A stretch of DNA of 5,265 nt from an uncultured Pseudomonadota bacterium (GCA_938004375.1 CALKWH010000063.1:1-5265); one strand, 5' to 3'. Counted from the first letter of the stretch, positions 1-5,176 are shown. Made by a program: numbers and translations. Notes: generated by a model from the sequence alone, not told the origin.

Positions 1-1250
1 TGAACTGGCTGGACCCGGATGCCGACGGCGACGGGAAGGGCGACTCGGTGGAGGGACGCGTCGACAGCGATGGCGACGGTCTGCTCGACTACCTCGATCC
101 CGACGATCTGGACGGCCCGGACGCGGATCGTGACGGGGACGGTCTGACCAACGCCCAGGAGGCGTTCCTGGGGACTGATCCGGACGACGCGGACAGTGAC
201 GGGGACGGGCTGGCCGACGGCCTCGAGGTGGGCGGTGACTGGAACGACCCGCGGGACACCGACGGGGATGGCTTCATTGATGCCCTGGATCTGGACGACG
301 ACGGGGACGGTATTCCCACGCTCGTGGAGCGCACGGACGCGACCGCGCTGGGCGATGACGACGTGGACGGCGACGGTCTCGCGAACTGGCACGACACCGA
401 CAGCGACGGCACCGGCGGTACCGACACCGAGGAGGGCACCGGCGATCTGGACGGTGACGGGATTCTGAATTATCTCGACCCGGACGACGGAGACGGACCT
501 CTGGGGGACGACGACGGGGACGGTTTGACCAACGCCCAGGAGCTCGTTCTGGGTACCAACCCGAACCTCGCCGACAGCGACGGGGACGGAATTGGCGATC
601 TTACAGAGGTGGGCGGTGATCTGGACGATCCGATCGACACCGACGGCGATGGGGACATCGACGCGGTGGACCCGGACGACGACGGGGACGGCATCCCCAC
701 GCTCGTGGAGCGCACGGACGCGACCGCCCTGGGTGATGACGACGTGGACGGCGACGGTCTCGCCAACTGGCACGACACCGACAGCGACGGCGCCGGTGGT
801 ACCGACACCGAGGAGGGCACCGGCGACCTGGACGGCGACGGGGTCCCGAATTACCTCGATCCGGATGACGGAGACGGTCCCCTGGGCGACAACGACGGGG
901 ACGGGTTGACCAACGGGCAGGAGCTCGGCCTGGGCACGAACCCGAACCTGGCGGACAGCGACGGGGACGGCCTCGACGACCTCACCGAGGTGGGCGGCGA
1001 CGTGGACGACCCGGTCGACACCGACGGGGACGGGGACATCGACGCGTTGGATCCGGACGACGACGGGGACGGCCTCGACACCAGCGTGGAGCGCGGGGAC
1101 GCCGATGCGACCGGCGAAGACGACGCGGATGACGACGGGCTCGTGAACTGGCTCGACACCGACTCCGACGGCGATGGCCGCAGTGACACCGAGGAGGGCC
1201 GTGAGGACGACGACGGCGACGGCCTTTTGAACTACCTCGATCCCGTGGAC
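1..1250 (+). repeat. Tandem 381-bp (127-codon) coding super-repeat
   Basis: Equivalent positions recur exactly 381 bp apart; for example, the codon pair GTG-GAG falls at 324, 705 and 1086. With the unit starting at the DGDG that precedes IPTLVE, the array has a partial unit at 1-299, full units at 300-680 and 681-1061, and a partial, more divergent unit from 1062 to about 1250. The two full units differ at only 11 of 127 residues by my alignment, about 91% identity, and the DNA is also nearly identical over long stretches. This suggests recent duplication or gene conversion. The array runs off the 5' edge, so its copy number is unknown. Confidence 0.88.
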
Positions 1251-1397
1251 GACGACGACGATCCGCAGATCGTCACGGGCAAGCTCCGCGGCGGCGGCGG
1301 CTGCTCCACCTCCGGGGGCGACGGCCGCCCCGACCTCTCCTTCGGGCTGCTCGCCCTTTTAGGCCTGGCCCTCACCCTGCGCCGCAAGCGCGCCTGA
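3..1397 (+). CDS. Thrombospondin type 3-like repeat protein with MYXO-CTERM-type tail (5' partial)
   Basis: The reading frame is open to the window edge, so the true start is missing; the GTG at 48 is internal, because the same repeat pattern continues upstream of it. The visible 464 residues hold about 23 modules of the form D-x-D-G-D-G-x-x-x-x-x-[E/D], such as [12 protein letters not shown] and [12 protein letters not shown]. This is the pattern of bacterial calcium-binding thrombospondin type 3 repeats, in which Asp side chains bind Ca2+ and stiffen an extracellular stalk. The modules form a 127-residue super-repeat of about seven modules each. After a Gly-rich linker comes the only visible Cys (434), then a hydrophobic stretch (about 445-459) and RRKR at the end, as in MYXO-CTERM surface proteins. 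The protein is very acidic. I infer a secreted, surface-attached structural or adhesive protein; any enzymatic or binding domain would lie in the missing N-terminal part. Repeat class and tail are confident, function is not. Confidence 0.9.
   Translation, partial: NWLDPDADGDGKGDSVEGRVDSDGDGLLDYLDPDDLDGPDADRDGDGLTNAQEAFLGTDPDDADSDGDGLADGLEVGGDWNDPRDTDGDGFIDALDLDDDGDGIPTLVERTDATALGDDDVDGDGLANWHDTDSDGTGGTDTEEGTGDLDGDGILNYLDPDDGDGPLGDDDGDGLTNAQELVLGTNPNLADSDGDGIGDLTEVGGDLDDPIDTDGDGDIDAVDPDDDGDGIPTLVERTDATALGDDDVDGDGLANWHDTDSDGAGGTDTEEGTGDLDGDGVPNYLDPDDGDGPLGDNDGDGLTNGQELGLGTNPNLADSDGDGLDDLTEVGGDVDDPVDTDGDGDIDALDPDDDGDGLDTSVERGDADATGEDDADDDGLVNWLDTDSDGDGRSDTEEGREDDDGDGLLNYLDPVDDDDDPQIVTGKLRGGGGCSTSGGDGRPDLSFGLLALLGLALTLRRKRA
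1302..1394 (+). other. MYXO-CTERM-like C-terminal sorting signal
   Basis: The tail has three parts: a Gly-rich stretch leading to Cys-Ser, a hydrophobic helix rich in Leu, Ala and Gly, and a basic RRKR cluster one residue before the end. This architecture matches MYXO-CTERM domains, which in Myxococcota are processed at the invariant Cys by intramembrane proteases called myxosortases and lead to surface display. No such protease is encoded in the window. Other Cys-containing or PEP-CTERM-like tripartite tails are alternatives, but the Cys directly after glycines favours MYXO-CTERM. Confidence 0.7.
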
Positions 1398-1409
1398 CCC
1401 CGCCGGTCA
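1395..1409 (+). terminator. Weak stem-loop overlapping the stop codon
   Basis: TGACC (1395-1399) and GGTCA (1405-1409) form a perfect 5-bp stem with a 5-nt loop that includes the TGA stop of the repeat protein. No T tract follows, so intrinsic termination is doubtful. It is listed because nothing else in the gap before serA looks like a terminator. Confidence 0.2.
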
Positions 1410-1417
1410 CGAACCCC

Positions 1418-1446
1418 TTGAAAAACCCTTTCTGACGTGCCATTGT
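1418..1446 (+). promoter_or_regulatory. Possible sigma-70-type promoter for serA
   Basis: TTGAAA (1418-1423, 4 of 6 to TTGACA with the TTGA core intact) is followed after 17 bases by CATTGT (1441-1446, 3 of 6 to TATAAT but with the conserved second A and last T). Transcription would start near 1453, leaving a leader of about 77 nt. The -10 is weak, so this is tentative. Confidence 0.35.
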
Positions 1447-1461
1447 CTTGGCGTGGGCGCA

Positions 1462-1477
1462 GGAGAAATTATTCTCC
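1462..1477 (+). promoter_or_regulatory. Perfect 6-bp inverted repeat in the serA leader
   Basis: GGAGAA (1462-1467) and TTCTCC (1472-1477) are separated by ATTA. If the promoter at 1418-1446 is right, the element lies about 10-25 bases after the transcription start. That would suit a repressor operator or a small 5'-leader hairpin. No known operator family is recognised. The AGGAGA within it is not used as a ribosome site, since no start codon is nearby. Confidence 0.35.
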
Positions 1478-1529
1478 ACGTCCGGGCGACGCCGTGGGCG
1501 ATCGCCGTTCTTTCACCCAGGAGTGTGAC

Positions 1530-2456
1530 ATGTCCAAGAAAGTGCTGCTCGCGACGGAGAAACCCTTTGCCAAGGTGGCCGTGGATGGCATCCAGAAGAT
1601 CTTCGATGCCGCCGGTTATGAGCTCGTGAAGCTAGAGAAGTATACCGACAAGGCGGACCTGCTGAAGGCCGTCGCCGATGTCGACGCGATGATCATCCGC
1701 TCGGACAAGGCCTCGGCGGACGTGATCGCCGCCGCGAACAACCTGAAGGTCATCGTGCGCGCCGGCGCGGGCTACGACAACATCGATCTGGCCGCAGCCA
1801 CCGCGAAGGGCATCTGCGCGATGAACACCCCCGGGCAGAACTCCAACGCCGTAGCCGAGCTGGCCTTCGGCATGATGCTCTACCTCGCCCGCAACAAGTT
1901 CACCGAGGGCAACGGCGGCGAGCTGCGCGGCAAGAAGCTGGGCATCCACGCCTACGGCAACGTGGGCCGCTTCGTGGCCCAGATCGCCCGCGGCTTCGGC
2001 ATGGAGATCCTGGCCTACGACGCCTTCGTGCCCGCCGACAAGATGGCCGCCGAGGGCGTGAAGCCCTGCGCCACCGCCGAGGAGTTGTACGCGGCCTGCG
2101 ACGTCATCTCCCTGCACATCCCGGCTAACGCCGAGACCAAGAAGTCCATCAATTACGCGATGATGTCGAAGATGAAGAAGGGAGCCATGCTGATCAACAC
2201 CGCCCGCAAGGAGGTCATCGACGAGGACGGCCTGAAGGCGATCCTGGCCGAGCGCGAGGATCTGCGCTACGCCACCGACATCGCTCCGGACTGCCACGCC
2301 GAGCTGGCCGAGAAGTGCGGCAACCGGTACCACGCCACCAAGAAGAAGATGGGCGCCGAGACCTCCGAGGCCAACATCAACGCCGGCCTGGCCTCCGCGA
2401 ACCAGATCGTCGCCTTCCTCGAGAAGGGTGACCGCACCTTCCAGGTGAACAAGTAA
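1530..2456 (+). CDS. serA: D-3-phosphoglycerate dehydrogenase (short, Bacteroidota-like type)
   Basis: Predicted NAD-dependent oxidation of 3-phosphoglycerate to 3-phosphohydroxypyruvate, the first step of serine synthesis, in the cytoplasm. The 308-residue protein starts at the ATG with AGGAG (1519-1523) six bases upstream; an in-frame extension to 1437 lacks family resemblance. It has the two-domain 2-hydroxyacid dehydrogenase fold: substrate domain with VRAGAGYDNIDL (76-87) and MNTPGQNSNAVAEL (98-111), and a nucleotide domain with the modified dinucleotide motif LGIHAYGNVGR (137-147), Asp164 at the usual ribose-binding place and catalytic Arg226 in NTARKEVID. There is no C-terminal ACT domain, so no classical serine feedback site. 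The usual His of TPH-x-G is replaced by lysines (270-278) and the usual Glu of DVFxxEP is not evident. From memory, Bacteroidota 3-PGDHs share this pattern (TPKKMGAQT). A related 2-hydroxyacid dehydrogenase is possible. serC is not adjacent. Confidence 0.87.
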   Translation: MSKKVLLATEKPFAKVAVDGIQKIFDAAGYELVKLEKYTDKADLLKAVADVDAMIIRSDKASADVIAAANNLKVIVRAGAGYDNIDLAAATAKGICAMNTPGQNSNAVAELAFGMMLYLARNKFTEGNGGELRGKKLGIHAYGNVGRFVAQIARGFGMEILAYDAFVPADKMAAEGVKPCATAEELYAACDVISLHIPANAETKKSINYAMMSKMKKGAMLINTARKEVIDEDGLKAILAEREDLRYATDIAPDCHAELAEKCGNRYHATKKKMGAETSEANINAGLASANQIVAFLEKGDRTFQVNK

Positions 2457-2497
2457 ACTCCCCCATTTTCGACTTATATTTCTACTCATCGAAAACC

Positions 2498-2535
2498 AAA
2501 TCGAAATCGAAATCGAAATCGAAATCGAAATCGAA
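2498..2535 (+). repeat. Hexamer microsatellite (AAATCG)6 plus 2 bases
   Basis: Six perfect head-to-tail AAATCG copies occupy 2498-2533, followed by AA. The array lies about 40 bases after the serA stop. Read on the minus strand it encodes an artefactual Ser-Ile run. Such arrays are prone to replication slippage, so copy number may vary among strains. Confidence 0.95.
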
Positions 2536-2563
2536 TATTCCACCTCTCATGGAATACTTTTTT
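2536..2563 (+). terminator. Candidate intrinsic terminator after serA
   Basis: TATTCCA (2536-2542) pairs with TGGAATA (2550-2556) in a perfect 7-bp stem with a 7-nt loop. One C and six T (2558-2563) follow. Position, 80 bases after the serA stop, and the T run fit a rho-independent terminator. The stem has only two G-C pairs and would be weak, so the call is tentative. Confidence 0.4.
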
Positions 2564-2595
2564 GAATACCCTGATAGCCACTAACAAATATACGT

Positions 2596-2608
2596 CATCA
2601 ATCCCTTA
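2596..2608 (+). promoter_or_regulatory. Candidate IHF-binding site, distal
   Basis: CATCAATCCCTTA matches the E. coli IHF consensus WATCAA-N4-TTR at every defined position except the first (C for W). The sequence 5' of it is AT-rich, as in strong IHF sites. It lies about 165 bases upstream of the predicted ihfA transcription start. The consensus is short and taken from E. coli, so chance occurrence is possible. Confidence 0.3.
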
Positions 2609-2621
2609 AGTGATCACGCAT

Positions 2622-2644
2622 GAAATCGGGATCGAAATCGGGAT
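2622..2644 (+). repeat. Degenerate hexamer array, GAAATCGGGATC twice
   Basis: A 12-bp unit occurs at 2622-2633 and again, one base short, at 2634-2644. It is two variant hexamers of the form RRATCG (AAATCG and GGATCG) in alternation, so it is related to the perfect array at 2498-2535 about 90 bases upstream. Confidence 0.8.
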
Positions 2645-2710
2645 AGAGTGGCCCTGCGACGACCGGTTCGTGCGGTCTTCCCTCCTTGCCGTCCATGCGC
2701 CTGTCCCGCC

Positions 2711-2723
2711 AAAGTGGTTGATA
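2711..2723 (-). promoter_or_regulatory. Candidate IHF-binding site, promoter-proximal
   Basis: Read on the minus strand this is TATCAACCACTTT, which matches WATCAA-N4-TTR except for the last base (T for R). It ends four bases before the -35 box of the predicted ihfA promoter. This place would suit autoregulation by the gene product, as known for E. coli ihfA. The site is supported only by consensus matching. Confidence 0.3.
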
Positions 2724-2727
2724 GGGG

Positions 2728-2756
2728 TTGACTTTCCGTTTTCGGTCGTGTTTGAT
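2728..2756 (+). promoter_or_regulatory. Sigma-70-type promoter for the ihfA-like gene
   Basis: TTGACT (2728-2733, 5 of 6 to consensus) is followed by a 17-base spacer and TTTGAT (2751-2756, 4 of 6 to TATAAT). Transcription would start near 2763, giving a short leader that runs almost directly into the strong AGGAGG ribosome site at 2768-2773. It probably also drives the two downstream genes. Confidence 0.6.
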
Positions 2757-2779
2757 GACCACGTCCGAGGAGGTCTTTC

Positions 2780-3058
2780 ATGACGAAAACCGATATCGTG
2801 GAAAAGGTCTATGCCAGCGTGTCCGGTCTGTCCAAGAGGGATGCGTCGGATCTCGTGGATGCCGTGTTCGACACCATGAAGCACGCGCTGGAGAAGGGCG
2901 AGAGCGTGAAGCTCAGCGGCTTCGGCAACTTCTCCGTGCGCCTGAAGCACGCCCGTCCGGGGCGCAACCCCAAGACCGGCGAGAACATCGAGATCGCGGC
3001 CCGCCGCGTGCTCAGTTTCAAGCCCAGCCAGATCCTGAAGAAGCAGCTCAACCAGTAA
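2780..3058 (+). CDS. ihfA: Integration host factor alpha-like subunit (HU/IHF family)
   Basis: A 92-residue DNA-bending protein of normal family length. The ATG is set by AGGAGG (2768-2773) six bases upstream. N-terminal helices with LSKRDASDLVDAVFDTM (17-33) form the dimer body. The beta-arm core begins with KLSGFGNFSVR (44-54), and the arm tip RPGRNPKTGE (59-68) carries Pro64, the residue that intercalates and kinks DNA in this family. ARRVLSFKPSQILK (74-87) closes the fold. RPGRNPKTGE and ARR-V-x-x-F-x-P favour IHF alpha over HU, in which the tip usually reads TGRNPQTG and the later segment differs. IHF alpha normally pairs with a beta subunit, not present here; a homodimeric HU-like role cannot be excluded. 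It acts in nucleoid architecture and in transcription that needs DNA looping. Two IHF-like sites upstream hint at autoregulation. Confidence 0.93.
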   Translation: MTKTDIVEKVYASVSGLSKRDASDLVDAVFDTMKHALEKGESVKLSGFGNFSVRLKHARPGRNPKTGENIEIAARRVLSFKPSQILKKQLNQ

Positions 3059-3060
3059 TG

Positions 3061-3077
3061 GCCGCCCGCCGGGCGGC
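3061..3077 (+). promoter_or_regulatory. GC-rich intercistronic hairpin
   Basis: GCCGCCC (3061-3067) and GGGCGGC (3071-3077) form a perfect 7-bp all-G/C stem with a 3-nt loop, two bases after the ihfA stop and just before the AAGGA (3081-3085) ribosome site of the next gene. No T tract follows, so it is unlikely to be a full terminator. It could protect the upstream message from 3' exonucleases or lower expression of the downstream gene. Confidence 0.45.
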
Positions 3078-3092
3078 GCGAAGGACGGGTCC

Positions 3093-4304
3093 ATGGCCGA
3101 CGCGCAACGGGAAGGTTCACTGGAGCGGGTGCTCGACATCGCCGACGGCCTGAACCAACTCAAGGACATCGACACCATCCTCGACCGCGTCCTCTTCGAG
3201 AGCCGCAAGCTCTCGGGCGCGCGGGCAGGCTCCATCTTCCTGGTCGAGAACGGCCGACTGGTGTTCCGCTACGTCCACAACGACGACCTGTATGAGCAGG
3301 ACGCCAACAACAAGCACATCTACACCAGCCTCGAGGTGCCCATCGACGAGAAGAGCATTGTCGGCTATGTGGCCCTCACCGGCGAGACGCTGCTCATCGA
3401 CGACGCCTACCTGATCCCGGCCGAGGCGCCCTATCACTTCAACCGCTCGTTCGACGAGCGCACGGGTTTCCGTACCCACAGCCTGCTCACCATCCCGCTC
3501 AAGTCCCAGAGCCAGGTGACCGGCGTGCTCCAGATCATCAACGCCACCGACGCCGCCGGCCGCACGGTCCCGTTCACCCACCACGACGGGATGCTCGCCA
3601 CGGTGTTCGCCCGGCACGCGGCCTCGGCCATCGAGCGCGGCCTGATGACCCGCGAGATGGTCCTGCGCATGATGATGATGGCCGCTTTGCGCGACCCCAA
3701 GGAGACGGGGGCCCACGTCCAGCGCGTGGGCGCCTATTCGGCCGAGATCTATCACCGCTGGGCCCTTCGCCGCGGCGTCTCCATCGACGAGCTGCGCAAG
3801 CGCAAGGACCTGATCCGGCTCGCCGCCATGCTCCATGACGTGGGCAAGGTGGGTATCGCCGACAGCATCCTGAAGAAGCCGGCCAAGCTCACCGAGGAGG
3901 AGTTTGCCGTGATGCGGTGTCACACCGTCTACGGCGCCGACCTCTTCCGCAACCCCGAGTCCGAGCTCGACACCGTGTGCCGCGAGATCGCGCTGCACCA
4001 CCACCAGCGCTGGGACGGACGAGGCTACCCCTGCTCCGCGGTGGACCCGGAGAACCTGGTGCCCACCTGCGCGGGGAACCCCGGCCTTTGCGGTGAGGAC
4101 ATTCCCTTCGCCGCGCGCATCACCGCCATCGCCGACGTCTTCGACGCCCTGTGCTCGGCCCGCTCCTACAAGGAGGCCTGGTCCGACGACCGCGTCCTTG
4201 GCATCCTGCGCGAGGAGCGCGGCAAGCAGTTCGACCCCGAGCTCATCGACGTATTCTTCGACCTCCTCGACGTGATCCTGGCCATCCGCGACAAGTACGT
4301 CTGA
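3093..4304 (+). CDS. GAF-HD-GYP protein, predicted cyclic-di-GMP phosphodiesterase
   Basis: Predicted cytoplasmic enzyme, 403 residues, with no signal peptide or membrane segment. The ATG follows AAGGA by seven bases. Residues about 15-180 form a GAF domain (GSIFLVENGRLVFRYVHND, LLTIPLKSQ), a probable ligand or signal sensor. The C-terminal half is HD-GYP: E204 and H208 in DPKETGAHVQRV, H248-D249 in LHDVGK, H277, H303-H304 in HHQRWDGRGYP with GYP at 311-313, and D348 in AIADVFDAL. All eight metal-ligand positions known from characterised HD-GYP enzymes therefore appear present, including the Glu linked to trinuclear sites, so activity is expected (c-di-GMP to pGpG or GMP). The spacing from HH to the last Asp is about 16 residues longer than usual because of an insertion at about 314-334 holding C314, C326 and C333. 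Four Met codons in a row (193-196) lie in the interdomain linker. The gene probably shares a transcript with ihfA. Confidence 0.93.
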   Translation: MADAQREGSLERVLDIADGLNQLKDIDTILDRVLFESRKLSGARAGSIFLVENGRLVFRYVHNDDLYEQDANNKHIYTSLEVPIDEKSIVGYVALTGETLLIDDAYLIPAEAPYHFNRSFDERTGFRTHSLLTIPLKSQSQVTGVLQIINATDAAGRTVPFTHHDGMLATVFARHAASAIERGLMTREMVLRMMMMAALRDPKETGAHVQRVGAYSAEIYHRWALRRGVSIDELRKRKDLIRLAAMLHDVGKVGIADSILKKPAKLTEEEFAVMRCHTVYGADLFRNPESELDTVCREIALHHHQRWDGRGYPCSAVDPENLVPTCAGNPGLCGEDIPFAARITAIADVFDALCSARSYKEAWSDDRVLGILREERGKQFDPELIDVFFDLLDVILAIRDKYV

Positions 4305-4338
4305 GCCCGAGGTGATGAAGGAAAACCAAGGAGCCCCC

Positions 4339-4932
4339 ATGTTCTCGCGTTCGACGTTTCTTCGGCTCATTCCTTTTCTTGCAGCGGTTCCAGTACTGAT
4401 GTCACTCTCCTGCCGGAACCGGGAGTCACGTAGGGAACCACTCGAGATCGTCAAAATCGATAAACTGACCGGCCCCGGCTTCTCCATGAAGGTGCCGGCG
4501 GGGTTGGTGCACCGTCCTGACATTCTGAGAGGGATCGGTCAGCCGGACGCGAAGGCGGTGTTTCAGGAGACGCCGGGTGACTTCGACGACGCCTTCATGG
4601 GGAGTATCGTCGTCACGCCGGTCCTTCCGCTGGACCCCCAGAACCCGGGCGAGACCTTCCGACCCGTGGATGAACCGGAGAATTGCCTCCGTGAAATGAC
4701 CAAGATTCCCTTGAAAGACGTCTCCAAAGTGCCGGGGCAACTGCCCCCCGGCGCGGTGTGTCAGGTCAGCGGTCAAAATCCCCAGGGTGAGCGTCAGAAA
4801 GCCATCATTACCTTGATGAAGCAACCCGGTCAAAACGCCGCCTGGGTCGTGACGTGCAACTTCGACCGAAGGGACAAGACCGGCCCCGAGGTCTGCGCCA
4901 AGGCCCTCGGCGGCTGGGAGTTCGTTCCCTAA
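4339..4932 (+). CDS. Small exported protein, probable lipoprotein, function unknown
   Basis: I do not recognise a family. The ATG at 4339 has AAGGAG (4328-4333) five bases upstream and gives a clean signal peptide: MFSRSTFLR, a hydrophobic core LIPFLAAVPVLMSL, then Ser-Cys25, a lipoprotein-like cleavage site. The in-frame GTG at 4312 and ATG at 4315 would add nine or eight polar residues and are less likely. The lipobox is imperfect, with Ser at -3 where Leu is usual, so simple secretion is an alternative. The mature part of about 173 residues has four further cysteines (116, 141, 173, 186), compatible with two disulfides, and a beta-rich look (GFSMKVPAGL, MGSIVVTPVLPL, AAWVVTCNFD). It ends in GGWEFVP. 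The gene lies 34 bases after the HD-GYP gene and is probably in the same operon. Its codon use is somewhat less GC-biased than that of the neighbours. Confidence 0.75.
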   Translation: MFSRSTFLRLIPFLAAVPVLMSLSCRNRESRREPLEIVKIDKLTGPGFSMKVPAGLVHRPDILRGIGQPDAKAVFQETPGDFDDAFMGSIVVTPVLPLDPQNPGETFRPVDEPENCLREMTKIPLKDVSKVPGQLPPGAVCQVSGQNPQGERQKAIITLMKQPGQNAAWVVTCNFDRRDKTGPEVCAKALGGWEFVP

Positions 4933-4955
4933 CGGCCTGACCGTTTTGACCGTTT
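4931..4955 (+). terminator. Weak stem-loop at the stop codon and 9-bp tandem repeat
   Basis: AACGG (4931-4935) and CCGTT (4941-4945) form a 5-bp stem with a 5-nt loop that overlaps the TAA stop. T residues continue to 4947. TGACCGTTT is also repeated back to back at 4938-4946 and 4947-4955, so two alternative pairings are possible. It may end the ihfA-HD-GYP-lipoprotein transcript, but the stem is short. Confidence 0.3.
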
Positions 4956-5004
4956 GGAACCCACCACGCCTCTGATTCCCCTCCACATCCCCATGGGGCG
5001 TACC

Positions 5005-5032
5005 GCTGGAATTTTCCACTTCTGCTGGAATT
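5005..5032 (+). repeat. Direct repeat GCTGGAATT, 19 bp apart
   Basis: GCTGGAATT occurs at 5005-5013 and 5024-5032. The first copy is also half of a short inverted repeat, TGGAA-TT-TTCCA (5007-5018). The spacing is close to two helical turns, as in some paired regulator sites, but no promoter can be placed next to it with confidence. Confidence 0.35.
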
Positions 5033-5126
5033 CGAATGACCGCAGGGGACTCTCAACTTGAAACCTCACGCCCGCAGCACTTTTCCTGCAACACTTACTT
5101 TCCGGGTCCGACAATGATTGCGACGT

Positions 5127-5170
5127 CGCCCGGGCACCGTCGTTCGACGGACCTTCCCCAGGCGCCCGGG
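5127..5170 (+). repeat. Palindrome cluster: CGCCCGGG pair around a 6-bp inverted repeat
   Basis: CGCCCGGG occurs at 5127-5134 and 5163-5170. Between them CCGTCG (5137-5142) and CGACGG (5145-5150) form a perfect inverted repeat with a 2-base centre. The cluster ends just before a possible start codon at 5177, so it could be an operator or leader structure. In GC-rich DNA such motifs also arise by chance. Confidence 0.3.
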
Positions 5171-5176
5171 AGTCCT

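Larger units (their letters stand above)
2457..2779. other. 323-bp intergenic region between serA and the ihfA-like gene
   Basis: No credible gene lies here on either strand. The first 150 bases or so are strikingly AT-rich compared with the flanking genes. They hold a perfect hexamer array, a weak terminator-like hairpin, a degenerate second array and an IHF-like site. The second half returns to higher GC and holds another IHF-like site, the promoter and the ribosome site of the ihfA-like gene. Bases 2645-2710 show nothing I can interpret. Confidence 0.8.

Noticed and set aside
89..1189. Several Ser/Pro-rich frames on the minus strand over the repeat protein
   Set aside because: They are the reverse reading of the GAC-GGG-GAC repeat codons and recur with the same 381-bp period.
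1437..1529. N-terminal extension of serA to an upstream start
   Set aside because: The added 31 residues are Arg/Pro-rich, unlike any SerA, and would read through the inverted repeat. The ATG at 1530 has a good ribosome site.
1632..2543. 303-codon open frame on the minus strand over serA
   Set aside because: Antisense shadow. Its apparent N-terminus is the Ser-Ile run encoded by the hexamer microsatellite, and no family is recognisable.
2498..2644. CRISPR-like array
   Set aside because: The units are contiguous hexamers without unique spacers of CRISPR length, so this is a simple tandem repeat.
2728..3153. 141-codon + strand frame overlapping the ihfA-like gene
   Set aside because: A shifted frame over a clear IHF-family gene, with a composition dominated by Arg and Ala and no homology signal.
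2606..3235. 209-codon minus-strand frame ending in the degenerate hexamer array
   Set aside because: Its C-terminal Ser-Ile-Pro run comes from the GAAATCGGGATC repeat and the rest is antisense to ihfA and the HD-GYP start.
3117..4523. Long 468-codon open frame on the minus strand
   Set aside because: It is antisense to the well-supported HD-GYP gene. Its Val/Gly/Ala/Leu/Asp-rich translation shows no domain and is the usual by-product of GC-rich codon bias.
5007..5030. Sigma-54-type promoter at TGGAATTTTCC
   Set aside because: The GC of the -12 element is not at the required distance from the GG of the -24 element.
5058..5087. TTGAAA as a -35 box for the possible last gene
   Set aside because: No acceptable -10 hexamer follows at 16-18 bases.
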